A DNA stretch of 42,559 bases from UBA1447 sp964568955. GTDB lineage: Bacteria > Bacillota > Clostridia > Oscillospirales > Acutalibacteraceae. This document shows, one piece after another, positions 16,544 to 28,000 of the stretch; the first letter of the stretch is position 1, and each line of letters opens with the position of its first letter. Under the pieces are notes generated by a model. The model was not told the DNA's origin. It saw only the letters and a list, made by a program, of their open reading frames with translations, and did not search any database. Made by a program: the position numbers and the translations under genes. The DNA is taken from positions 1 to 42,559 of the forward strand of contig CAZMSM010000013.1 of NCBI GenBank assembly GCA_964568955.1, written 5' to 3'.

Positions 16544-17051
16544 CTTCGCCACCACCTTTTTTATTTTTTTTGAATTTTGGTATTGTGAGCAACATTCTTA
16601 CACCCATAAGCAGTGTAACCATGATAGCAAATACAATCAAGAACATTCTGTTTTGCACTATCCCGGCAAGCAAACCTATGTAGGGAACGCTGAACCATAC
16701 TTTCCCCGCAATCAGTGACATATCTGCGGGCATGGGGTCTTCGCTTTTATTGGCGTCCCCTTGGGTATAAACCAGGGATTTTTCTCTATCAACACGCGTT
16801 ATTCTGTGCGTAAAAAACTTGCTACCGTCGGGGGTTTGTATGGTGACAATTTCTTTTGCCTTAATGTCCTCGGTACTTACCGGCCGAACAAAAACGGCAT
16901 CGCCTTTGTTGAACTCAGGGCTCATGCTACCACTTTGCACCGTGAAGGCTTTGGTTTGGGTAAGAGTTAAGAAAACGATAAAGCCGGCAAGCAAAACGGT
17001 TACTGTCGAAAAACAGGCAAGTAGGATATTGAGCAGTCTTTGTTTATTCAT
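16533..17051 (-). CDS. sipW: SipW-type (ER-type) signal peptidase I, compact form
   Basis: Membrane peptidase that cleaves signal peptides from TasA-like substrates on the outer face. The catalytic Ser42 lies in QSGSMSP, and the general base is a His (His82, FFTHRI) instead of the Lys of ordinary bacterial SPase I; this Ser-His arrangement defines the SipW/ER-type group. Box E is GDANKSEDP (98-106). Helices flank the domain (residues ~8-30 and ~132-158), and a Lys/Gly-rich tail ends the 172-aa protein. Only a weak GGGTGA ribosome binding site precedes ATG 17051. It sits between TasA-like genes and overlaps the next one, which points to dedicated substrates. Confidence 0.9.
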   Translation of the reverse strand: MNKQRLLNILLACFSTVTVLLAGFIVFLTLTQTKAFTVQSGSMSPEFNKGDAVFVRPVSTEDIKAKEIVTIQTPDGSKFFTHRITRVDREKSLVYTQGDANKSEDPMPADMSLIAGKVWFSVPYIGLLAGIVQNRMFLIVFAIMVTLLMGVRMLLTIPKFKKNKKGGGEDAA

Positions 17052-17095
17052 TCCAAGTCACCCGGTTTTTCATTTTATCGCTTGCATCTTTCATT

Positions 17096-17809
17096 CTACG
17101 GAATGATAACCTCTTGGACTTGTGTCCAATCTCCGTACTCTGCCTGCTTGGCCTCCACTGTTAGTTTCACTGTCACTTCTTTATCTTTATAATTATTATA
17201 GGCATTTCCCGGGTCACTGGGGTCGAGTTGGTAACTGTAGCCCATGCTGTTAATCAAATCAATTATTTCCCCTGTTGTCGGGTCTGCTGCAGGTATATCA
17301 ATCGAACCGGTAGTACCGCCATAACGATATTTCCAGTATCCGCTTTCAAAAATCCAGTTATCTGAGTCTGCAAAATCCACTGTAAAATCAGCGTTTTGTG
17401 TGGGGCTGTAAACCACGGTAACAAGCCCGGGCGCAGGAACAAGATTAGCATCCCACCATGAATACTCGATATACACCCTAAGATTTGTTAGTATGGTAGA
17501 TTTATTCGTTACGGCAAGCGGACCCGGCTTCCATATTCCTACAGGATCTTCAACATAAATCATGTTTTCTCCAGGCCCAACATACTTGATGGGTTCGGGT
17601 AGCGGGTCGGGGATGGGGTCAGGAATAGGCGTGGTATAAGCCGAGCGTATATCGAAGGGTTTAACCGGCGCAATGTCAAAATAGCTCAAATCAATCTGCT
17701 GCGTTTTAGCCGACCCGCTATTGACAAACCATGCAAGCGTCGGTTTAAAAGCAATAACCCCAAGGGCTACTGCCAAAACGACTATACCGGCAATGACTTT
17801 CTTTTTCAT
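17096..17809 (-). CDS. TasA-like secreted protein with SipW-type signal and Pro-rich linker
   Basis: The protein begins MKKKVIAGIVVLAVALG and its signal helix ends PTLAWFVNSGSAKTQQIDLSYF, a canonical SipW-dependent AWF motif. Shortly after the predicted cleavage site comes a proline-rich stretch (IPDPIPDPLPEP), then a beta-rich domain with several Trp/Tyr, 237 aa overall. I chose ATG 17809 because GAGG precedes it by 8 bases and the signal peptide then starts normally; the frame is open 26 codons further up without a better start. It lies directly downstream of a sipW gene. Function is inferred as a minor fibre or matrix subunit. Confidence 0.75.
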   Translation of the reverse strand: MKKKVIAGIVVLAVALGVIAFKPTLAWFVNSGSAKTQQIDLSYFDIAPVKPFDIRSAYTTPIPDPIPDPLPEPIKYVGPGENMIYVEDPVGIWKPGPLAVTNKSTILTNLRVYIEYSWWDANLVPAPGLVTVVYSPTQNADFTVDFADSDNWIFESGYWKYRYGGTTGSIDIPAADPTTGEIIDLINSMGYSYQLDPSDPGNAYNNYKDKEVTVKLTVEAKQAEYGDWTQVQEVIIP

Positions 17810-17831
17810 TAATAAACCTCTGTTCATGATA

Positions 17832-18330
17832 TTAACGGTGTTCTTCCTTTTCGGATGATTCGTCCGAGGGTGGTTTGAGCTTGTCAATTTTTGCTTGGAG
17901 NNNNNNNNNNNNNNNNNNNNNNNNNNNNNNNNNNNNNNNNNNNNNNNNNNNNNNNNNNNNNNNNNNNNNNNNNNNNNNNNNNNNNNNNNNNNNNNNNNNN
18001 AAAGTAGGTTTTGTTTGTTGCGTTCGTCCTGATTTCCAAGATGCGGTGGGTGTTCGGTTTCCCATAGATGGCGGGGTCATCGGAATAAAAGCTGATTACA
18101 TCACCCACGACAAGGTCTTTGGTGTCGCCTTTTTTTGTAATAACAACACTACCGACGGGGTAAAGGGGCTCCATACTCGGTGTGGTGACGCTTAAAAAAC
18201 TGTAGCCGTAAAAACTTGGCACTCCCTTGCCCCAATTGGCAAGCACCGTGACAAAAACAAACAGGCTCAAGCCGAAAATTAAAAAGATTAAAACGCTACC
18301 GATGCGAGATGCTACTTTTTGAAACTGCAA
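17832..18330 (-). CDS. sipW: SipW-type signal peptidase I interrupted by an N gap
   Basis: The N-terminal membrane helix (residues ~10-32), catalytic Ser52 in TTPSMEP and His95 in PNTHRILEI identify a Ser-His SipW-type peptidase. A 100-N gap (17901-18000) follows residue ~110. Beyond the gap the sequence reads LQAKIDKLKPPSDE, then an acidic tail ending KEEHR and a stop at 17832, which would be its cytoplasmic C terminus. The two halves are in different frames with 100 N but join if the true gap is a multiple of 3, so this is probably an assembly artefact and not a frameshift. The start is TTG 18330. Its neighbours on both sides are TasA/BsaA-like genes. Confidence 0.8.
17901..18000. other. 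Assembly gap of 100 N inside a sipW gene
   Basis: Exactly 100 undetermined bases. The flanking coding frames disagree at length 100 and agree when the length is a multiple of three, so the number is a placeholder. Confidence 0.95.
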
Positions 18331-18362
18331 TTACTATCACCGTCTGTATACTGTTATTCTTT

Positions 18363-19019
18363 CTACTCAAACACAAGGGTTCCGATGTCAACAAATGCGC
18401 CCAAAAAGTTTTGTTTGGGTTTAAAAGCCTTATCAACACCGATAGTATAATAAATATCAAATGTTGCGTTCTGGTAAGTGCTCACATCAATATTATAAAT
18501 CTGAACTTCCTGAGGGATGGGGTCGCCCTGAGCTGGGTTGCCCAAGAGCTCGTACATACTGTTATTAACAGCAGCTCCACCGGGCATCGGCTGAGCCAGG
18601 TTGTCTTCTGTACGGAAATGAACATCAATCAGGCTAAGAAAGTCTGCCCGTGCTGCGGGAACCGGAGAGGTAACCTCTATACCGGCGAACTTAACTTTTA
18701 TCTCAGACCTTATACCGCTTGTAATGGTCGCCTTAAAATAGCGATATTGGTTGGGCACAGCGTTGTTAACATTGATTGCAAGGTCGGACACGGCCACCCA
18801 AGTTAGCCCTGTGGGCGGCACCGGACCACCGGTTTTATTGGCATCAATTGCCTCGTACAACAAATAGGTGAATCCCTCGGAATCTACCTGTGCACTAATG
18901 CTATCCACACCTACTTTGCTGCCGCTGCTAAACCATGCCACTGTCACAACAATCAACACAAGGGCTGTGGCAAGCAGAGACACGCCGCTTTTTATCATTT
19001 TTCCTTTTTTCTTGTTCAT
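18363..19019 (-). CDS. BsaA/TasA-like SipW-dependent matrix protein
   Basis: The signal segment (MNKKKGKMIKSG, then a hydrophobic helix) ends TVAWFSSGSKVGVDSISAQV. The same AWFSSGxxVGVDxIxAxV motif occurs in the protein at 40743-41501, so the two are paralogs that bracket the giant gene and the ATPase genes. The mature part of ~185 residues is beta-rich. At 218 aa the size suits a BsaA-type fibre subunit, whose known members polymerise on the cell surface of Clostridium perfringens after SipW processing. ATG 19019 has a strong GGAGGTG. It follows the giant gene by 25 bases and precedes a sipW gene. Confidence 0.8.
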   Translation of the reverse strand: MNKKKGKMIKSGVSLLATALVLIVVTVAWFSSGSKVGVDSISAQVDSEGFTYLLYEAIDANKTGGPVPPTGLTWVAVSDLAINVNNAVPNQYRYFKATITSGIRSEIKVKFAGIEVTSPVPAARADFLSLIDVHFRTEDNLAQPMPGGAAVNNSMYELLGNPAQGDPIPQEVQIYNIDVSTYQNATFDIYYTIGVDKAFKPKQNFLGAFVDIGTLVFE

Positions 19020-19044
19020 GATGCCACCTCCCTTTTTGGATTGA

Positions 19045-22000
19045 TTATATTACAAGTGCGTTAACGAGGCTGGTCCAGTAGACATAAACGCCCCAAGGTT
19101 CGTTTTTGATAATAGTGTAGCTCAATTTGATGCCCGTTGTGTCGTCTTTTAGCGCAACATAGGTGCCATACTCCCCATCCATTATTGTTACGGGTAATGT
19201 ATTGTTGTCCTGGTCACTTGCGGTGATTTGGTAGGCATAGCCTTTGGGCAAGTTACCACCGGCATAGATGCCCCCGGAGGATACGACAAGGTTTTCAAAC
19301 AGTGCGGGGCTTATAAGCGATTGGGTAACATTGGTAAAGGCATCCGAAGAATAGGTTACCGGGTCACCTGCGAAAAGGTGCGTATTTTTGAGCATCACAG
19401 CGACGGTTTCGCCGTCTAAGCCACCATCGCCGGAAGAATTTGCCAGTGTATAAGAAACGGTGACAATCCTGTTGAGCCTCGGTTGGGTGTACCTTAATAC
19501 GTTGTTGGCCATACTGCTGAATACAGAACCGTTCACGGTGTCAAGCTTGATTTCTATCCCTGCGTAAACATCCGCAAGGTCAAGATTTGATAACAAGTTG
19601 ATGATGATTGGTGAACCGGTGCCGATGCTCAAATGATAACGAAGCGGCGCTTCGGTATGCTGTGGAATTTCCACAACGCTTATGGCATCCCCGGCAATTG
19701 TGCCCGGCAAGCTGATTTTGGAGAAACTTTGCGTTGAACCGGCTGACGAGCCAAGCAAAAATCTGATTGGCATAGTCCCGAAGGCAACGCCCGCCGCAAA
19801 TTTATCGCTGCCGCCGGCAAGCCCCGTATGAACGGTATAGGCTGAACCTGTCATCAACTCGCCCGTAAACTTAGCCGTAGCGTTGGCATCGGTGATAAGA
19901 GATATTTGTTTGTCATAAGTACAGCCTGTTATGGTTGAATCTTCGGACTTGCCCGCTATATTGCCGATGGTCGTTATGCTCGGTGCGGAGGCTCCGCCCG
20001 CAAGTGTGCTATCCATGACCATACCGGCGAAGGTGCAGCCGTTAATCACGGAAGTGTTGATGGCTTCGCCAACGATACCGCCGACTACTCCCTTGCCCAA
20101 TACATAGGCGGTGGAGAATGACTCGTTTATTGTTGCCAAGTCCGCACTACCTGCAATACTGCCTGTGTTTGCTTCTGAATCGGTGGAGGTATTGACAAAC
20201 TTGCCGGAGGTCATGCAGCCGGTAATGGTTGTGTTCACAGTGACTGCCCCGACAAGCCCGCCTATGTGTGCAGCGTTCGTGTTGATTTCACCAATGGCGT
20301 AGCAGTTGGTAATGGTGGCACCCTGCGCCAAGCCTGCCAACAAGCCGGCATAGTTACCGGGAGCTACTGTGATTTTTTTTGCACCTACAAGGCCGAGGTT
20401 CGATACAGTAGCGCCGTTGAGGTGACCGAACAATCCTGCACTGTCGGCATCAAGGGTTAGGTCGTAAACAACGTGTTGGGCTCCATCAAGAGTGCCGGAG
20501 AATGTTGTTATTACAGGGTTTGGACAGCCATCATCGTAATTAATGTCATTCGTCAGCACATAAGATATTTCCGGATTCGGCCCATAATAGGCAAGTGAGC
20601 TAAAGCTGTCGGTGGAGTTGATTTGATATGGCGTATCCGTACGGCCATCACCGCCGTTAAAGTTCAGGTTTTGATCGCCCGTTGTCACAGCAATCGGCAT
20701 GGTTATCGGATGCGTTTTGCCGTTACTGGCATTAATAGTAATGCTTGCCGTGAGGGTTGTGCTGCCGCTTGTTGCTGTTGTTAAACCCTCAGCATCGATG
20801 ATGGATAGGTCATTTGTTGACCATGAAACATCTGTCAGCCATGATTCGGTCGTTGTAATCGTACTTACCGGGTTTGCAGTACTGAGGGCCAGTGTATCGA
20901 TATATTGTGAATACTTCGTTTTTATCGCTGCCGAGCTGAGTATGGAATAACCAATAAGCAACTCGAATTTTTGTGGAATGTAAGCACCGGTGGCATAACC
21001 GTTATCCAAAGCAAGTATCGCTGTCAGCTGTGGGTAAGCGGACTCTGTGGACGATTCCGTAAACACATTACTCGCAGTACCCGTCGTGCTAAAGCAAGTC
21101 ATGTCCATGAGTTCTTGAGTGGTTGTAACATCGTCAAGCAATGCATATGTTGATTTGCCCGCCATAGCCTTGTCCGCAAAGGTGTCCGTCAAGGTACCTG
21201 TGTTGGTGCCACAGAATATGTCGGTTTGGGTGTAGCCCGATGACAAGGTTACTCTGCCTGCTGAAAATGCGTTTGTTATTGTACCGGCGTTTGTGCCTAC
21301 AAAACCGCCGATTATGTCGCCGCCGCTGACATGCGTGCGTGAGTATGCGGGGCCGATAATACCTGTTGAGGTGTTCTCACCTACAAGGCCACCGATAACA
21401 TTCGCATAGTTCGTGCTGACGATTGAACCCATTGAGAAGCAGTTGCTTATAGTACCGCTGTTGGACCCTGCTATCGCACCGGCTTTAGCATCTGCACCGG
21501 CTGTTTGGTTTACAGTTATCAAGCCGTCATCAAAGGCGCAGTTTGTAATCGTACCGCCGGCTAAGTTGCTAGTAACTATACCGCCAACATTTGCTTTGCC
21601 TGTTATGGATGCTTTTACAGTTGAATTTTTTAGCGTGGCCTGATTATTGACGACAATACTTGCCACATTGTTGCCGCCTTTGATATCTCCACTCAAAATC
21701 ATACACCCGTCAATGGTGCCCTGATTGTAGCGGACAAGTGCCGTACCGAGGTCTTCATCCACAGTGCCTGTGCTGTCAATTTGAAGGTTTTCGAAGCTGA
21801 TATCACTGATTGTCGAAACGCTACTGATACCAAAGATGAATTCGCGGGCAGATTTAAAGTAATCAATTGAATAATCATTGCCGGCGAAGGATATACCTTC
21901 AAATATGATGCCGTTATAGCTGGCGTTGGTAAGGTACGGGATGTGGTGGTTGTCGTTGTCCCTATTGCCATCGCCGGCAGAATTTACAACAACATCAAGC

Positions 22001-25000
22001 CTGTCTTCACCGGAATTGTAGGTGTAGTTTACATCAAGCCTCATATCAATATCGCTAAGCAGTTTGAAATGCACTATGCCCGCTACGTTCACTAAAGAGT
22101 CATTCAGCGGTGAGTACCATTGGTTGTAGTAGCCGTCGAAACCGGTCACTTGATACTCGGTATATGTAGGTAATCCAATATGTTGCAAGTCGCTCTTGTG
22201 TGAAATGAGGTAGGGCTTTGTTGGTGTGCCGCGCATTTCCGCACAGAGCCGCTCAAAACGTCTTGAACCAAATTCAGTTTTATTTTTAATCTCGGCTATC
22301 AGGCTTAATATTTGACTTGCGTTTGCGGTGCGCACCGGGGTAAACTTGTTCAGCGTATTTCCATCAATTACGACATCGGTTTTTATGAACGATACATCGC
22401 TATCCTCTGCTGCCGACCATTCAAGCTCGTAGAGCACGCCCAAAACGGTCAAGCTGGCGGGGGTTGTAATAGCCATGGTGATACCATTGCCGGTCCTAGC
22501 CGAAATATCACGACTGTCCGGGGCAACGGCAACAACGCTTAAAACTGCAGGATAGCGGATGTAGTCTGAAACCCCGGGTTGAACAAGTGCAAGCAGGCAA
22601 GGGTAGGCGCCCGCGTTAAAACTCCACATACCGGTACTTAGTTGCAACAACGTACCCGGAGTATTGCGCTCCACTTGAGAAATACACATTTCGTCGGTCG
22701 TCAATCCACCAACAGAGCCGGCAGGAATGTCGCGCACAGTATCAGCAACCCCGCCGATTGCAGTCAGCGTGGAACCGTAACTGTTGTTCCAAATATCAAA
22801 ATAAAGTTGTGCATAACCGGTTAGCGAGCCGATAACGGTACCAATAACGCCGCCAATGGCGCTTACAAAAATGGTGTTAGGGCTGCTTTGCGGAGCCTTA
22901 TCCATGTCCCGAAGCACACTGCCCGAGGAATACGTGTCGGAAACGGCAGCTTGGGCAATACCGCTAACACCGCCAAGACCGGCACGGACAATGCCCGTTG
23001 TCCCTAAGACATCCCCTATATAATGTGCATAGACGGTGGATGACGAATAGCAACTTGTAAGCTGGCTTTGATTGATGCCTGCGACACCGCCGATACCAAA
23101 CGACAGTGAGCCGGAAACTGCCATTTTGAGGTCACCGACAGATTCTGCCCGCACGGCACCACTGGCAAAGCATCCGGAAACGTCTGTGCTTAAGCCGGAT
23201 AATAAGCCTACAAATCCCCCAATGCCGATGCTTTGGGAAATATTGACAAAGGTTATCACATTATTTACCGTCACGTTCCCGGTGGCAAAACTCAATGTGG
23301 CGGCACCACCCGTTACAGCACCCGCAAAACCACCGACACCCAAAACATTGACACTGCCGCCGGCGCTAAGTTGTTCTATAACGGCCGTCACCGGTCCCGT
23401 GGCAAAACAGTTGTTAATTATTGCAGTAGACATACCGACAAAGCCACCAACGGAGTTGGTACCTTCAACCGGTACTGCGGACCTACTCTGGCTGCCTATC
23501 TTTATTGAGATGTTTTCCGCAAAACCGACCAAGCCACCGACCCTTTCGGTGCCTTTCACGAAGCTCTCAAGGGCGCCGGTTTCACCACTCGCGTAAACGC
23601 TGCAGTTGTTGACTTCACTGTTCTTGACCGCTCGCCCGGCAAGCGCACCGACATTGTTTTTACCGGTAATTTGGGCATCTTCAAGGCTAAGATTATTAAT
23701 TTCCACAACTTCGCCCACATTGTCACCTTCGAGTTTTTTGAACAGCCCCATATCGTCTTGACTGGGAAGGTTAATTTTAAGACCTTTTATGGCAAACTCG
23801 TTGCCGTTAAACTTGCCCTTAAAGTTTTGTATGGGGGTAAAGTTCCTGCCAGACAGATTGCCGTACAAGTTTACGTTTGCTGTCAGGTGCACACGTGCGT
23901 TGGCAGGATATTGTCTGTTGATTACAGTGCCAAACACGCTGAATTTGCCGGTAGCTTCCACAGAGCTTACCGCTCTCAATTGGCGTTCTGTCGCTATATA
24001 GTAGTGGTCTGTAAGGTTTTCCAAGGGTAGTTTGACCCTCTTAAAAACGCTTGTGCCATTGACAGTTGCTTCCAATAAAACAACGGGTGTTTTACAGTCA
24101 TACAACACTTCACCGCGCTCAACATTAAAATTCTGCAGAGGATTTACGCCACCGGAAACTACGGGCCAAGCGTCCGTTCTAAAAATATTGCGGTAAATTG
24201 TGGTTGTCGTGTTATTATTATTTTTGAACAGCAAGTCGATACTGCGGTCACCATTGTTGCCATAAAGCAGCGGGTCATAGCCCGTCGGGTAGGCAACGCT
24301 ATCCGTCAAATCTAACTTGGACGACTTAAAAGTTATTGCCGCACCGGCAACTGTGTTTGTTATTGCCGGCTGGAAGCGCAAACCGTCTTTTAGCGTACGG
24401 CTGTTCTTAAGCTCATTGGCGTCAAGGTTCAGCGGTATTGTTGCCATGGCACAAAAAGCATTGGAATAGCTGTCCGCCATCACTAAGCGTGGATAGCTAC
24501 CGGACACGGCTGTCCAAGTGGGCGTAGCAAGGCCCGCCGGGAGGGTAGCCCCTGTCAGCTGGGCCGTATTCTGTAGTATCGTACCGGTCTCATTCGTTGT
24601 AAAGCCAAGCACGGAATTGTCGTAATAGATATTAGTCCTTGTGCCGAGAATGCTACCCGCAAAGGGAGACATCCCCGCTTTAAAGCTAATGTTGGTACCT
24701 GCAACCAAAACTCTACTGCCTTGGGCTCTACCGATATTGCCAGTACCCGAACCGATAATAACCGATGCCGCGTCCGCGAACTCACCCACTGCGGTACCTG
24801 CTTTTACACTGCCTGTAAAGAAGCAGTCTGTGACATTAACGGCGGTTGTGGCCGAGCTGGGCGCATTGATAAGCCCGATTAAACCACCGGCATTCTTATA
24901 ATCCGAATATACGCTACCGGTCGCAAAGCTGTTATTAACCGTCAATGCAACAGTCGAAGCGTTATAAAGATGCCCGATAAGACCACCTGCCTTCCCGGCA

Positions 25001-28000
25001 TATATGGGACTATATATACCGCTGCCCAAGGCTATAACATCACAGTTTGTGAAACATTTGTTTATGGATGTATAACTTTGACCAACTAACCCTCCGACAG
25101 CTTGTTTGCCGGCTACCTGGGCATAAGCCACGGAACAGTTTTCAATTATTACGCCCGAGGAAGAGCACCGCCCCACAAGCCCACCGACATATTGCGCGCC
25201 GAGCATACCGCCCAGGGTGTCAACCGTGTTCTCTCTCAGTTCAATATGAATATTCTTAAGCTCTGCAACGCCGTCAACATGACCGAAGAAACCGATATAG
25301 TCTATATCCTTATTATTGCTGTATAGACCGGTAATTCTTTTCTCTTGCCCGTTGTAGCTGCCGGTGAAGGGCTTCGCTGCTGTACCGATAGGCATAAATC
25401 CAACATAACCCGGATTGTAAAGAACACCCGCCGCTTGTGTTTCGCCCAGGGGTTCATTAAAGTCCTCCGGAACAATTGCTATATCGCTGATTTGCACATA
25501 ATTCACATTAGGTAAGTAATACATCAGCGTCAACTGTTCGGCATTTTCAATTTTGAAGGGGTTCCCGATGGTGCCGATACCATCAATTGCAAAAGTCAAC
25601 ATCGGCACGGAAACTTGGAGCCCGTAACCAAGCGCCACTTCCAAAAATCCGGATCTTTTAATGCTTGGCGTAATATCCATATTCAGCAAACGACTTTGGC
25701 CCGAACCCGAATAAGCCCAGCTAAAAGCAGCTTGAGTTGTAATGGAAACGTTTTGAATCCCAAATTCAAAACCTTTTATTATAACAGAGTCTTCAATAGT
25801 GAGTTCGACTTGTTTCCCGGTGTCTTCTTTCCATACTTTAACATGTGCATTTAGTTGTGTAGTGACCGGAGTTGTTTCATTATAAATGGTTATGGCCACC
25901 GGACTAAACTCGCTACCGGGTATATTTATGTCTCGCACAGTAAAAGTCGGCTCCGTGGTAGTGGCTGTTTCACATTCCATTAAATCCGTAAACACTAAGT
26001 TTATGCCCGGGTCACTCATCATAGTCGCATCGCCGAACACAGGTTTTTCCTGCGGATAGGTGCTGATAAAATTATCCTTAAAGGCGTTTGGGCTACCGCT
26101 TTGAGTCCAAGCGGTTAATGTCGGCCCGCAAATACCAACCAGCTTGCCGACTTTTGTAACAGCAACCGGCGCCTTAAGAGCCGCACTGGCGATACAGTTT
26201 ATAATAAGTTCGTCGTTTTGCCCAAGAGGGGCTCCACCTGTTGATTTTATAGCACCGATTATGCCGCCGACGCCGGTGAATGTAGGTGAAACACTTGTTA
26301 CCTCAACATTGCCCCCGCCGACACAGCCCGCAACCAGCATCTTAGATAAATCAAAATCTGCGACTTTGATGGCACCTATAATTCCACCGGCCTCATTTGC
26401 GCCCGTCACGTTGGCATAACTTTTGGAGTTTTTAATGGTTACTTGCATGTTAAGATCGGAGGTTAATATTTTACTCAATGCGCCCAATATTCCGCCCGCT
26501 GCACCAATCGGAGAGCTGACTACCGTCAACTCCGGAACCTGACAGTTTTCCACGGTGAGCTGAATATTTTTGCTCATGATGGCTAAAATACCCGCCGCAG
26601 CCGAAGCGCCACCATATGTCGCTCTTATCGCCGATGTTCCGCTAACATTTTCGACAGTGCAATTCTTTATACTCACGGGCCATCCCGGGCCGCCGCTAAC
26701 AATACTTGAGCGCGCGGCAATACCCCCGGCATATAAGCCGGCTGTTACGGTAACATAGTCCGCAGTACAATTTTCGATTTTTTGAAAGCTGGCTACGATG
26801 CCGCCGGCGAAAGTATGGTTTAAATTTGCCGTCGACACAATGGCGGATGTGACAGAACAGCCTATAATGCTCGGATTAACCGGGGCTTGTAGGGTGGTTT
26901 TACTCACGGCAACCAGACCGCCGACTTGTGTGGGCGTGTTCGTGTCGCCCAAAGCAGATGTTGACGAAACGTTGGCGTTCAAAACATGAACATTGGTAAT
27001 TACCGTTGCATCAGCGTTGCTCGAAACTTCACCCGCCAGCGTACCGACATAGTTTTGCCCAATAATATCGGCGTTTTCAAGGGTCAGGTTGGACACGCTT
27101 GCACCCGGATCTAATTTGGCAAAAAAGCCTACAAAGTTCTGATTTTGACGACTAATTTTAAAGCCGGAAATCTTGTGGTCATTACCATTATAACTACCGG
27201 AAAAGTATTCAGTTCCGGAGCCTTTCAGGGGTTCCCAAAGCTTACCTTCATTAAAGTAGGTGCCGCCGGATGTGAAATCACTCGGGGCAAAGGTAATATC
27301 TTGTCCCTGCACAAAATAGCCACTTGGGAAAAGCCTTATTAAGTCAAAATGGCTGGTTTTCCTTATTATAAAAGGGTCACCCGATATACCGCTACCATCA
27401 AGGTCGTCAAAAGCTATCACTTTTAACGCCAGGCGCAGACCGTTTTCGTACTGAAATACCAGTTCGCCGACACCCTCTTGGCCGGTATTCTTTGTTAAAA
27501 TATTATTGTTAAGGTCGTAGCTTACCAGACCCGGTATAGTGGACGTAACCCCGGTGAGTTCAAAGTTAAGACTTTCCACATCGGTGAAGTTCGTAAAATC
27601 ATTGGTTCCTGACCCGTAGCCATAGTTGCCCGGGAAAACGGGTAACAGAACGTTGGTTGGGGTCAGGGGGATTGGACTGTCGCCTAAAATGACATTCAGT
27701 GTTACCTGATTAAAAGCATTTTCATAGCGCAGCCCCATATAGGTGGGATCAATCCACGTATCGTAGAACCCTTTGTTCAGGTCGGCCATCTTGACCATTA
27801 AGTCAAAATCAGGCGAGTTGTTTATAAGGCTATTGCCAATTATAAGCCTACCGGGCGTGTATTGGTAGCTGGAGTATTTGATGTTTTCAAATGGTGTTAT
27901 AGCATAGGGGAAACCGTCAGGCATCAAAGATTTATTGCAAAAACCCAAAAGAAGGCCAACCGAAGCACCGGCTTTTACCGCAATAGCAGCTGACACAACG

